Source: Bacteroidota bacterium (GTDB lineage Bacteria; Bacteroidota; Bacteroidia; UBA4408). Taken from it: a stretch of 64,000 nt of DNA. Shown piece after piece: positions 24,556 to 33,471 of the stretch. Under the pieces are notes generated by a model. It was not told where the DNA came from, did not search any database, and saw only the letters and a program-made list of their open reading frames with translations. Numbering within the stretch: the stretch's first letter is position 1; each line of letters starts with the position of its first letter. A program made the translations under genes and the position numbers. The DNA is taken from the NCBI GenBank assembly GCA_016721765.1, contig JADKHO010000002.1, positions 930,001 through 994,000 of the forward strand, given 5' to 3'.

Positions 24556-25705
24556 ACCATTGGGTAAATACATACAACTTGTTGTAGGTCGCAACAATGA
24601 GTTGGGAGATTTACCATTAATGGGCTTGAGTATTTCAAAAAAATTTATTCCTTCTATTGCGAATACAATAGGAACTGATATGTCAACATACAGAACCATT
24701 TATAAAAATCAGTTCGCTTATGGTCCTGTAACATCAAGAAACGGAGATAAATTTACAATTGCTTTGTTTAATGATTATGACAAAGCGTTGATTTCACAAG
24801 CATATATTCCTTTTGAAGTAAAAGACAGCAACGAACTTGAACCCGAATATTTGATGATGTGGTTTCGCAGACCTGAGTTTGACCGTTACGCAAGATTTAA
24901 AAGTCACGGCAGTGCAAGAGAAATTTTTGATTGGGAAGAAATGTGTAATACACTTCTGCCAGTTCCCCACCCCGACAAACAACGAGAAATAGTAAAAGAA
25001 TACAACACCATACAAAACCGCATAGCACTCAACCAGCAACTGATACAAAAACTCGAAGAAACCGCACAAGCTATTTATAGGCAGTGGTTTGTGGAAGGTA
25101 TTGATTTACAGAATTTGCCAGAGGGGTGGACAATTGGTGATTTAAGTATGATTTCCAAAAAAATATTTAGCGGTGGTACTCCGTCAACTGAAGTTGATGA
25201 ATATTGGAATGGTGATTATTACTGGTTTTCTTCTGGTGAGACTGGCTATAAATATATTCTTAGTACAGAAAAAAAAATCACTAAGGAAGGTATAAAGAAC
25301 TCTACCACAAAAAAAACACAAAGATTAAGTACTGTAATTGCAACTGCGGGTCAGGGTAAAACTAGAGGTCAATCTGCTCTAATTTTTAATGATGTTTATA
25401 TTAACCAATCTGTTATCTCTGTAGAACCAATAAGTACTGAATATTCATATTTCATTTTCCTGAACATTAATTCAAGATACGAGGAATTAAGAAATGATTC
25501 TGATGCTCAAAGTATCAGAGGTAGCATCAATTCAAATGACATTAAAGGGTTGTCAACGATAGTGCCACTAAATGACATTATGCTAAAGTTTCACAAGACC
25601 GTTTCTCCTTTTTTTGAAATAATTGAGAATAAAATGAAACAAAACCAAATGCTAAAGGAACTGAAAGATTTGCTTCTTTCGAAATTAGCGACAATAGAAA
25701 ATTAA
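24539..25705 (+). CDS. hsdS: Type I restriction specificity subunit
   Basis: 388 residues with the two-TRD layout of HsdS. The first target-recognition domain ends in LPVPHPDKQREIV, followed by the conserved helix IALNQQLIQKLEETAQAIYRQWFVEG. The second begins LPEGWTIGDLSMISKKIFSGGTPST and ends with a helix (KQNQMLKELKDLLLSKLATIEN) repeating the first. The N-terminal TRD is shorter than usual at its start. Base composition appears to turn AT-richer in the second TRD, which would fit domain swapping. It binds the split DNA target. The TIR gene follows after 7 bases. Confidence 0.92.
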   Translation: MKSHYKPLGKYIQLVVGRNNELGDLPLMGLSISKKFIPSIANTIGTDMSTYRTIYKNQFAYGPVTSRNGDKFTIALFNDYDKALISQAYIPFEVKDSNELEPEYLMMWFRRPEFDRYARFKSHGSAREIFDWEEMCNTLLPVPHPDKQREIVKEYNTIQNRIALNQQLIQKLEETAQAIYRQWFVEGIDLQNLPEGWTIGDLSMISKKIFSGGTPSTEVDEYWNGDYYWFSSGETGYKYILSTEKKITKEGIKNSTTKKTQRLSTVIATAGQGKTRGQSALIFNDVYINQSVISVEPISTEYSYFIFLNINSRYEELRNDSDAQSIRGSINSNDIKGLSTIVPLNDIMLKFHKTVSPFFEIIENKMKQNQMLKELKDLLLSKLATIEN

Positions 25706-25712
25706 AAAAAAT

Positions 25713-26894
25713 ATGAGATATAAATATCAGCTAATAATATTAGGCAGTAAAGTTTCAATAATTGATGATGTGATAGAATTGTTTTCTAAAAAATTAGAAG
25801 ATTTGAAATTGCCAGATAGTTCTGTTAAAATTATTAATTCAGGTAATTTTGAAGCTGAATACCTAGGTAATCAGCCGGCATTTGTATTTTATTTTGGTGA
25901 TGTGGTTGGAAATTTTAAGGATTTGGATATTACTCAGAGGTTATTGAATGAAGGCACTATGATATTGCCTATTTATTTTAATAATGATTCCTTCTCAAAG
26001 GAAATACCATGCATTTTAGAAAACCAAAATGGTATTCAGTACAAAAAAATTGAAGAAGACAGAATAGTAAATATTGCATTAGAATCTTTTGAACTATTAA
26101 ACAATACAAGAAAAATATTTATTAGTTATAAAAGAAATGAATCAACATCAGTTGCCATTCAATTATTTGAAGCTTTAGAAGCGCATAATTTTGATGTTTT
26201 TTTAGATACTCATTCAATAGGTAAAGCTGAAGCGTTTCAAGAAGAATTATGGCACAAAATGACGGATTGTGATGTAATTCTACTACTGAATACACCAAAT
26301 TTTCTGAATAGTCATTGGTGTAAAGAAGAATTTGCAGAAGCTGGTGCTAAACAAATTGGTATTGTTCAATTGGTTTGGCCAAATCATAATGTAAAAATGG
26401 ATGATACATCTCATATCAGTTTTCCAAAGCAATTAATTAAAGAAAATTTCATTGCCGATTTATTTGATGACAGGGATAAATCAAAATTAAAAGATGATAT
26501 AGTTGAAGAGATAATCAAAGAGGTTGAATCAGTTAGAGCGAGGAATTTAGCCGCACGGCAAGATAATTTAATTACAGAATTTAGAAATATTGCTGATAGA
26601 ATTGGAAAAAAAATCACTTTACAACCAGAAAGATTTTTGACAGAAGATTTGTCAAACGGTGAAAGAAGAATATATATACCAACGATTGGTATACCACAGT
26701 CAACAAGTTGTCAATCTGCTGAAATAAGAAATGAATTATTAAACTATGGTAATATCAGCATTAGGTTAATTTATGATGATATACGGATAAGAGAAAAATG
26801 GATTAATCATCTAGATTGGTTAAATAAAAATTTAAATGTAGATATCAAGACATTAAAAAAACAAGAATTTGAATCATGGCTAAGCAAGAATTAA
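25713..26894 (+). CDS. TIR-domain protein with N-terminal and C-terminal extensions
   Basis: 393 residues. A canonical TIR domain lies at about 132-240: RKIFISYKRNESTSVAIQLF (beta-A), FDVFLDTHSIGKAE (the BB-loop region), CDVILLLNTPNFLNSHWCKEEFAEAG, where the Glu after WCK is the expected NADase catalytic residue, and IGIVQLVWP. The first 130 residues look like a second alpha/beta domain (YQLIILGSKV ... AFVFYFGDVVGN ... GTMILPIYFNND), perhaps a degenerate TIR-like fold. The last 120 residues hold a helix and a small domain of unknown type. It overlaps the SLOG gene by 19 bases, so the two are translationally coupled. It is probably an NAD-processing enzyme. Confidence 0.85.
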   Translation: MRYKYQLIILGSKVSIIDDVIELFSKKLEDLKLPDSSVKIINSGNFEAEYLGNQPAFVFYFGDVVGNFKDLDITQRLLNEGTMILPIYFNNDSFSKEIPCILENQNGIQYKKIEEDRIVNIALESFELLNNTRKIFISYKRNESTSVAIQLFEALEAHNFDVFLDTHSIGKAEAFQEELWHKMTDCDVILLLNTPNFLNSHWCKEEFAEAGAKQIGIVQLVWPNHNVKMDDTSHISFPKQLIKENFIADLFDDRDKSKLKDDIVEEIIKEVESVRARNLAARQDNLITEFRNIADRIGKKITLQPERFLTEDLSNGERRIYIPTIGIPQSTSCQSAEIRNELLNYGNISIRLIYDDIRIREKWINHLDWLNKNLNVDIKTLKKQEFESWLSKN

Positions 26895-27472
26895 AAAATA
26901 TTTTTCTATCTGCAAGTATTCCTTTGCCGGACAGAGATCCAAAATATATAGAGACTGCTGATATTATTGCTATCCGAGATGCTGTTATAGCTCTAACAAC
27001 AGTTGTGCTACCATATCATAGAATTATTTGGGGTGGTCATCCATCAATTACTCCTTTAATTTATTATGTAATGGATAAATTGAAATTAAATGTACAAAAT
27101 CATGTTACTCTTTATCAATCAGAGTTCTTTAAAGAAAAGTTTCATGAAGACAATAATAAATTTGAAAATGTAATACTTACTGAAAACCTAGGTGACATTC
27201 CTTCAAGTGTTAAAAGAATGCGTGAAATAATATTTTCTGAGAATAAATTTGTTGCTGCAGTTTTTATAGGTGGTATGGATGGAATTGAAGTTGAATTTAA
27301 TATGTTTCGAGAATATCATCCGGATGCTATTTTATTGCCAATTTCAAGTGCAGGAGCAGCTTCTAAAGTTGTTTATGAAAATCTTCTGCCTGCAGAATTT
27401 AAAAATGAAATGCTGGTTAAGAATTATGCTTATATGTCTTTATTTCAAAATTTGTTAATCGATAAAATTTAG
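26876..27472 (+). CDS. SLOG-domain nucleotide-binding protein
   Basis: 198 residues forming a single Rossmann-like domain. IFLSASIPLPDRDPKYIETAD at the start, IIWGGHPSITPLIYYVMD (a glycine-rich nucleotide loop, about 52) and VFIGGMDGIEVEFNMF (about 130) correspond to the LOG/SLOG signature GG-x-x-G-x-x-x-E. SLOG domains bind or process nucleotide-derived signals; the SLOG of ThsA binds the TIR product. This protein carries no fused effector, so it could be a sensor, an enzyme shaping the signal or a regulator. It overlaps the TIR gene by 19 bases and is followed by a TIR-like gene after 3. Confidence 0.8.
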   Translation: MAKQELKNIFLSASIPLPDRDPKYIETADIIAIRDAVIALTTVVLPYHRIIWGGHPSITPLIYYVMDKLKLNVQNHVTLYQSEFFKEKFHEDNNKFENVILTENLGDIPSSVKRMREIIFSENKFVAAVFIGGMDGIEVEFNMFREYHPDAILLPISSAGAASKVVYENLLPAEFKNEMLVKNYAYMSLFQNLLIDKI

Positions 27473-27475
27473 TTT

Positions 27476-28171
27476 ATGGCAAGAAATGTTTTTGTTTCAT
27501 ACAAATATTCTGACTCAAAAGTTCAAGACTTAGAGCTTTTTGAGATAGTTAATTATTTTGGTTCTAATATGAGACGTAAAATCACTACTACTGCTCGGCA
27601 CTATGTAGACAAAGTAGCTGAAAAGCTGGAAAAGGAAGACCACATCTTTAAAGGAGAAGATGATAATGAAAGCATGGAGACACTTGCTGATTCAACCATT
27701 GGTTCAAAGTTAGGTGATAAGATATTTTACAGTAGCGTAACAATAGTGTTAATCTCTAAAGGAATGAAAGAACCTTTCAAGGCAGATAAAGACCAATGGA
27801 TTCCTTGGGAAATATCTTATTCATTAAAACAACAAGATAGGCAAGATCAAAAAAGCAAAACCAATGGAGTTATAGCAGTTGTGTTACCTGATGAACTAGG
27901 CAGTTATGACTACTATATTACAAGAGATGAAGAATGTAATTGCCGGTCATTAAATACGCCTATTCTCTTTGAAATACTAAGAGAAAATATGTTCAATGTA
28001 AAAGTCCCTAACAGACGACTTTGCAATGGTAGCTATGTTTACACAGGTGATGCTTCATATATCCCGTCAATTAAATGGGAGGATTTTATTATTAAACCTT
28101 CAACATACATTGATAAGGCAATAGAACTAAGAGACAGAAAGGAAGATTTTGAATTAAGAAAAAATTTGTAA
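27476..28171 (+). CDS. TIR-like (ThsB-type) protein of the R-M operon
   Basis: 231 residues. ARNVFVSYKYSDSKVQDLE at the start, then KIFYSSVTIVLISKGMKEPF and DQWIPWEISYSLKQQDRQDQ, follow the TIR/MTH538 layout with a Glu in PWEI at the catalytic position. An inserted segment of about 50 residues after strand A (RHYVDKVAEKLEKEDHIFKGEDDNESMETLADSTIG) is distinctive. The C-terminal region (NCRSLNTPILFEIL ... IPSIKWEDFIIKP) is specific to this family, which occurs beside type I restriction genes. It is the third member of the TIR-SLOG-TIR cassette and lies 10 bases before the DUF262 gene. Confidence 0.82.
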   Translation: MARNVFVSYKYSDSKVQDLELFEIVNYFGSNMRRKITTTARHYVDKVAEKLEKEDHIFKGEDDNESMETLADSTIGSKLGDKIFYSSVTIVLISKGMKEPFKADKDQWIPWEISYSLKQQDRQDQKSKTNGVIAVVLPDELGSYDYYITRDEECNCRSLNTPILFEILRENMFNVKVPNRRLCNGSYVYTGDASYIPSIKWEDFIIKPSTYIDKAIELRDRKEDFELRKNL

Positions 28172-28181
28172 CAAAAATAAT

Positions 28182-29894
28182 ATGGCGGAATTACATGTAA
28201 GTAGAAAAACGATCAGCAAATTACTAAGTGAAATGCAAGGAAGAAGGTTTATTATTCCAGATTTTCAACGCCCTTATAGATGGGACATAGAAAAATGTGA
28301 AACTCTTTGGAACGATATTATTAATTTTTTTGAAAATGATCCAGAAGACACGGAATATTTTTTAGGAACCATTGTTACTGCTGAAAATGAAGAAAAAAAT
28401 CCAGAAGTAATTGATGGACAGCAACGACTTACTTCGCTTTTTTTAATGTTAAGAGCTTTTTACAAGAAGTTGGAATCAATGAAAGATGATGATGATGTAT
28501 TAGGTCTTAAAATGCAAGTAGGTCCATGTCTTTGGGATGTACATTCAATATCTAAAAAAGTAAGTGATTTCAGTAAAATACATATATATTCTGATGTTGC
28601 AACCGATAGCGATAATCAGGTATTTCATAACATACTAGTTAAAGGTGAAGTAGAGAAGGCTCATGAAGATAATTATTCAATTAATTATCAATTTTTCAAA
28701 AGCTCTTGTGATGAATACGCAAAATCTAAACCGACAAAATGGTATAGCTTATGTGTGGCAATACTAAATAGATGCATTATATTACCAATTGAATGTGATA
28801 AGCAGGAAACTGCCCTTACAATTTTTTCAACATTAAATGATAGAGGGCTTCCTTTGGCAGACTCTGATATTTTTAAAGCTCAAATTTATAAGAACTATAA
28901 GTCTTCGGCTGAAAGAAAGGAATTTACTGAGCAATGGAAGCAGCTTACTGAAGTTTGCACTGAAGCTAATATTTCAATAGATGATGTCTTTAGGTATTAT
29001 ACTCATATTTTAAGAGCTAAAGCGAATGATAAAACAAAAGAGGTGGGCTTAAGAAAGTTTTATGCTCAAGATTTCTATTCCAGATTAAAAGAGGAGAACT
29101 GTCTTTCAGAAATTATTAAACTCTCTAATTTTTGGTGGTATATTAATAATTATGAAAATCCTGCTGATTACCTTGAAGAAAATGAACCCTACCAAATCAG
29201 TACTTCAGCATTCAGATATATTCACGTTCTTATGAACTACCCAAATGAATATTGGAAATATGTTACCAGTGTTTATTACTATACAAACAGAGTAAATGAA
29301 AATTTTAAAGATGATTTTGAGATATTCCTGAAACAACTTATTGCATTTTTATTTGCAAAATTTATTGAACAGCCTACTGTAAACGCAATTAAAGATGATA
29401 TTTATAGCGCTTGCATTTCAATTAGTTATGGAAACGGCTTAGGTCTTTACTACAATTTTTCTCAAGCCTATTTAGCTAATCGATATGAAACATTTTCTAG
29501 TTCTAAAATCAGCAAAGGCTTATTGCTACTTGACGCTTATTTACATCCTGATCAAAAAGACTACATAAAAAAAGAAGTTGAAATTGAACATATATTTCCT
29601 AGGAAATGGCAATCTACAAATTACTTTGGATGGAAAGAAGAAGATGCAAGGGATTACTTAGACAAATTCGGAAATAAAATTGTTTTTGAGAAGAAACTAA
29701 ATATTCAGGCCGGTAATGGTTATTTTAAGCGGAAGCAAGATAAATATAGGTCTTCGGAAATTTCAGTTGTTAGAGATTTGGCAAACTATCAAAATAATGA
29801 TTGGACAAAAGATGATATTGAAAAGCGTGAAGCAATTTTAAAAGATAGATTGATTGATTTTTTCAATAGTTTTATAAATGTTGGCTCTAAATAA
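28182..29894 (+). CDS. DUF262/DUF1524 (GmrSD-like) nuclease-family protein
   Basis: 570 residues. The N-terminal DUF262 domain has RRFIIPDFQRPYRWDIEKCE and the NTP-linked motif VIDGQQRLTSLFLM. The C-terminal DUF1524 domain has EIEHIFPRKW (about residue 467), a His-Me/HNH-type core in which the HIFP histidine would be catalytic, and downstream FGNKIVFEKKLN. This is the architecture of GmrSD type IV restriction enzymes, which cut modified phage DNA. It ends one base before hsdR starts, so it is fully integrated in the operon. It may extend restriction to modified DNA, or act as an effector of the TIR/SLOG signal (inference). Confidence 0.9.
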   Translation: MAELHVSRKTISKLLSEMQGRRFIIPDFQRPYRWDIEKCETLWNDIINFFENDPEDTEYFLGTIVTAENEEKNPEVIDGQQRLTSLFLMLRAFYKKLESMKDDDDVLGLKMQVGPCLWDVHSISKKVSDFSKIHIYSDVATDSDNQVFHNILVKGEVEKAHEDNYSINYQFFKSSCDEYAKSKPTKWYSLCVAILNRCIILPIECDKQETALTIFSTLNDRGLPLADSDIFKAQIYKNYKSSAERKEFTEQWKQLTEVCTEANISIDDVFRYYTHILRAKANDKTKEVGLRKFYAQDFYSRLKEENCLSEIIKLSNFWWYINNYENPADYLEENEPYQISTSAFRYIHVLMNYPNEYWKYVTSVYYYTNRVNENFKDDFEIFLKQLIAFLFAKFIEQPTVNAIKDDIYSACISISYGNGLGLYYNFSQAYLANRYETFSSSKISKGLLLLDAYLHPDQKDYIKKEVEIEHIFPRKWQSTNYFGWKEEDARDYLDKFGNKIVFEKKLNIQAGNGYFKRKQDKYRSSEISVVRDLANYQNNDWTKDDIEKREAILKDRLIDFFNSFINVGSK

Positions 29895-32800
29895 ATGAAA
29901 TTCACGGAAGAAAAATTAGAGAGAGCATTTATCGAATTGTTAGGGCAAGAAGGATTTCCCTACCGATTAGGCAATACTTTAACTCGTAAGTCTGAAGAAG
30001 TATTGATAGAAGAAGATTTACAAAACTTTCTTTTAACACAATACGCTGGGCAAGGCATTACAGTCAATGAAATCAAATCTATTATTCTTCAACTCAAATC
30101 GCTTTCCGCTTCCGACCTTTATGAAAGCAACAAAACATTTTTAAAAATGCTTTCAGACGGTTTTATTCTCAAACGAGAAGACCGCAGCCAAAAAGATATT
30201 TACATTCAGCTTATCAATTACGCAGGACTAAACAAACACCGCCAACCTGATGCAGCCCAGTTAATTTCTATTGCTGCCGAACCCGAAGAAGTTTATCCAC
30301 CAGACAATAACATTTACAAGTTTGTAAACCAATTAGAAATTATTGGTTCAGAAAAACGTATTCCTGATGGTATTGTTTATATCAACGGTTTGCCTTTGGT
30401 GGTATTTGAATTCAAATCTGCCATTCGTGAAGAAGCCACTATTTTCGATGCTTTCAAGCAATTAACGGTTCGTTACCGCAGAGATATTCCTGAACTGTTT
30501 AAATACAATGCTTTTTGTGTTATTAGCGATGGCGTAAATAACAAGTCAGGTTCATTCTTTGCCCCGTATGAGTTTTTCTATGGCTGGCGCAGAGTGGCAG
30601 GTTTGGCAAAAGATGTGGACGGCATTGACAGTATGTTTACACTCATACAGGGAATGTTTCACAAAAACCGATTACGAGATATTATTCGCAACTTCATTTA
30701 CATTCCTGATAGCTCAAAGAAAAATGAAAAAATTGTTTGTCGCTATCCGCAATACTATGCAGCAAGAGCATTATATGACAATATCAAAAAAGCCCAAAAG
30801 CCCGAAGGAAACGGAAAAGGTGGAACTTATTTTGGTGCCACAGGATGCGGAAAAAGTTTTACTATGCTTTATCTCACAAGATTGTTGATGAAGAGCGAAT
30901 ACTTTGAAAGTCCGACTATTGTTTTAATAACTGACCGTACCGATTTAGATGACCAACTTTCGGGACAATTTACCAATGCTAAAAATTTCATAGGCGACAA
31001 TACTGTTGTAAGTGTGGAGAGCAGGGCCAATTTGAGAGAATTAATTCAAGGCAGACAAAGCGGAGGCGTTTTCTTAACCACGATTCACAAGTTTACGGAG
31101 GACACACAACTTCTTACCGATAGACCAAACGTGATTTGTATTTCTGACGAAGCTCACAGAAGCCAAGTAAACCTTGACCAAAAAGTAAAAGTTACCGAGA
31201 AAGGCGTTACCAAAACTTATGGCTTCGCCAAATACTTGCACGATTCATTGCCCAATGCCACATTTGTTGGTTTCACAGGAACTCCCATAGATGCAACGTT
31301 GGATGTATTTGGGAAAGTGGTGGATGCTTACACAATGACCGAATCGGTGAAAGATGAAATCACTGTGCGGATTGTTTATGAAGGCAGAGCAGCAAAAGTG
31401 TTGTTGAACAATTCCAAACTCAAAGAGATTGAAGATTATTACGCCAAGTGTGCTGAAATAGGCAGCAACGAAAATCAGATTGAACAGAGCAAAAAGGAAA
31501 TGGCACACATGTATGCCATCATTGGCGACCCTGACCGTTTAAAAGCAGTTGCCGAAGACTTTGTAAACCATTATGAAAACAGAGTTTCGGAAGGTTCAAC
31601 CGTGAAAGGCAAAGCAATGTTTGTGTGTAGCACTCGTGAAATTGCTTATGAGTTGTATAAAAACATTATTGCCCTAAAACCCGAATGGAATGAAATACTT
31701 GCAGCAGAAGAAGGAGCAGAACTCACCGACAAAGACAAACGAGAACTAAAACCCATTGAACGAATAAAGTTGATTGCCACCCAAGGAAAGGACGATGAAA
31801 AAGATATGTATGATTTGTTAGGCACAAAAGATTATCGCAAAGAACTTGACAGACAATTCAAAAATGAAAAATCGAATTTCAAAATCGCAATAGTAGTTGA
31901 TATGTGGCTCACAGGTTTTGATGTGCCGTTCTTGGATAGCATTTACATTGACAAACCTATTCAACGACATAATTTAATTCAAACTATTTCAAGAGTAAAC
32001 CGCAAGTTTGAAGGAAAGAACAAAGGTTTGGTTGTGGATTATATCGGCATCAAAACACAAATGAATCTGGCCTTGAAGCAATACAGCGAAGGCGACAAAG
32101 ATAATTTTGAAGACATTGCTGAATCTATAATCATTGTAAGAAATCATTTAGACCTTTTGGCTAAACTGTTTCACACCTTTGACAATTCAAAATATTTTAA
32201 AGGCACTACTATTCAGCAATTAAATACGTTGAATTTGGCTGCTGAATATGTGCAACAAAGCAAAGACTTTGAAACCCGTTTTATGGGCTTGGTAAAGCGA
32301 CTAAAAGCCGCTTATGATATTTGTGCAGGAAGCGAACAATTAACTCAGTTAGAAAGAGATTACACACATTTTTATTTGGCAGTTCGTTCTATTGTTTTCA
32401 AACTCACCAAAGGTAATGCACCCGACACAGCACAGATGAACGCTAAAGTTCGGGAAATGATAAAAGAAGCGTTGCAAAGTGAAGGTGTAGAAGAAATTTT
32501 CAAGCTCGGTGATGAAGCAGAAACCGAACAAGACATATTTGATGAAGATTATTTAGCGAAAATTGATAAAATCAAATTGCCGAATACTAAAATCAAATTG
32601 CTTCAACAGTTATTGGCTAAAGTGATTGCAGAAATTAAAAAAGTAAATCGTGTAAAAGGAATTGACTTTACTAAAAAGATGCAAGCTCTTGTTGAACGCT
32701 ACAACAACCGTGATGTAAATGATATTTTGAGAAGTGAAGTGTATGAGGAAATGGCAAACGCTTTGACAGACTTGATTTGGGAAGTTCACAAAGAATTTGC

Positions 32801-33107
32801 AGCAGGAGACGCTTTAGGAATTGACTTTGAAGAAAAAGCATTTTACGACATTCTTAAAGAACTGTGTGTAAAATACGACTTCAAGTATCCTGATGACAAA
32901 ATGATTGACCTTGCAAAAGCTGTGAAAGACTTGGTTGATGGACAAGCCAAATTTCCTGATTGGAATAAACGTGATGATATTAAATCAGCTTTGAAAGTTG
33001 GTTTGATTTTATTATTGGATGAGTTTGGTTATCCACCGGTGGAAAGGGATGAAGTGTATGTAGAGATTTTTGAACAGGCGGAGAATTTTAAGAAAAATAA
33101 AATTTAA
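29895..33107 (+). CDS. hsdR: Type I restriction endonuclease/translocase subunit
   Basis: 1070 residues. The N-terminal PD-(D/E)xK nuclease is visible as RIPDGIVYINGLPLVVFEFKSA (Asp, then E-x-K at about 171). The SF2 motor has Walker A GATGCGKSFT (about 313), DEAH (about 417) and motif III-like GFTGTPID, then motif V/VI elements WLTGFDVPFLD and QTISRVNRKF. A long helical C-terminal region binds the M2S core. It translocates DNA and cleaves unmethylated phage DNA. It is separated from hsdS by four genes, an uncommon order. No frameshift is seen. Confidence 0.95.
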   Translation: MKFTEEKLERAFIELLGQEGFPYRLGNTLTRKSEEVLIEEDLQNFLLTQYAGQGITVNEIKSIILQLKSLSASDLYESNKTFLKMLSDGFILKREDRSQKDIYIQLINYAGLNKHRQPDAAQLISIAAEPEEVYPPDNNIYKFVNQLEIIGSEKRIPDGIVYINGLPLVVFEFKSAIREEATIFDAFKQLTVRYRRDIPELFKYNAFCVISDGVNNKSGSFFAPYEFFYGWRRVAGLAKDVDGIDSMFTLIQGMFHKNRLRDIIRNFIYIPDSSKKNEKIVCRYPQYYAARALYDNIKKAQKPEGNGKGGTYFGATGCGKSFTMLYLTRLLMKSEYFESPTIVLITDRTDLDDQLSGQFTNAKNFIGDNTVVSVESRANLRELIQGRQSGGVFLTTIHKFTEDTQLLTDRPNVICISDEAHRSQVNLDQKVKVTEKGVTKTYGFAKYLHDSLPNATFVGFTGTPIDATLDVFGKVVDAYTMTESVKDEITVRIVYEGRAAKVLLNNSKLKEIEDYYAKCAEIGSNENQIEQSKKEMAHMYAIIGDPDRLKAVAEDFVNHYENRVSEGSTVKGKAMFVCSTREIAYELYKNIIALKPEWNEILAAEEGAELTDKDKRELKPIERIKLIATQGKDDEKDMYDLLGTKDYRKELDRQFKNEKSNFKIAIVVDMWLTGFDVPFLDSIYIDKPIQRHNLIQTISRVNRKFEGKNKGLVVDYIGIKTQMNLALKQYSEGDKDNFEDIAESIIIVRNHLDLLAKLFHTFDNSKYFKGTTIQQLNTLNLAAEYVQQSKDFETRFMGLVKRLKAAYDICAGSEQLTQLERDYTHFYLAVRSIVFKLTKGNAPDTAQMNAKVREMIKEALQSEGVEEIFKLGDEAETEQDIFDEDYLAKIDKIKLPNTKIKLLQQLLAKVIAEIKKVNRVKGIDFTKKMQALVERYNNRDVNDILRSEVYEEMANALTDLIWEVHKEFAAGDALGIDFEEKAFYDILKELCVKYDFKYPDDKMIDLAKAVKDLVDGQAKFPDWNKRDDIKSALKVGLILLLDEFGYPPVERDEVYVEIFEQAENFKKNKI

Positions 33108-33125
33108 ATTAAAAATAGACATTAT

Positions 33126-33449
33126 ATGAAAGGCAACATTCAAGGAATTGAAAGTGAAAATTTGGGCAATTAAGAGACTTATGAAAAAACACATCTCTGG
33201 TATTCAAGCATTGATAACTTTAAAATTGGCAATAACATTTGCGAATTTTCATTCAATTGGGATATTTATGTTTATCGCATAAATGCAACTACAAATAATG
33301 ATTTTAATTACAAGGGTACTATTCAAATTCAGGGATATGAAGCGCATGACATAAGTTTTTGTCATTATAAAAACGGCAATCGGAATTTATTAATTGGCAA
33401 TTATATTGAGGATGATACTGACTACAGATTTGTTATTGAAGTGAGTTGA
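33126..33449 (+). pseudogene. Small gene interrupted by an in-frame stop
   Basis: From the ATG at 33126 the frame stays open for 107 codons except for one TAA at 33171. After the stop the translation continues sensibly (ETYEKTHLWYSSIDNFKIG, FSFNWDIYVYRINATTNND, LLIGNYIEDDTDYRFVIEVS), a beta-rich small domain. No other start gives this product. It lies between hsdR and the putAbiC-like gene. The original function is not recognisable; it may be a degraded part of this defence locus. Confidence 0.5.
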
Positions 33450-33471
33450 CGTTTTCTAAGAATAAAATTAA

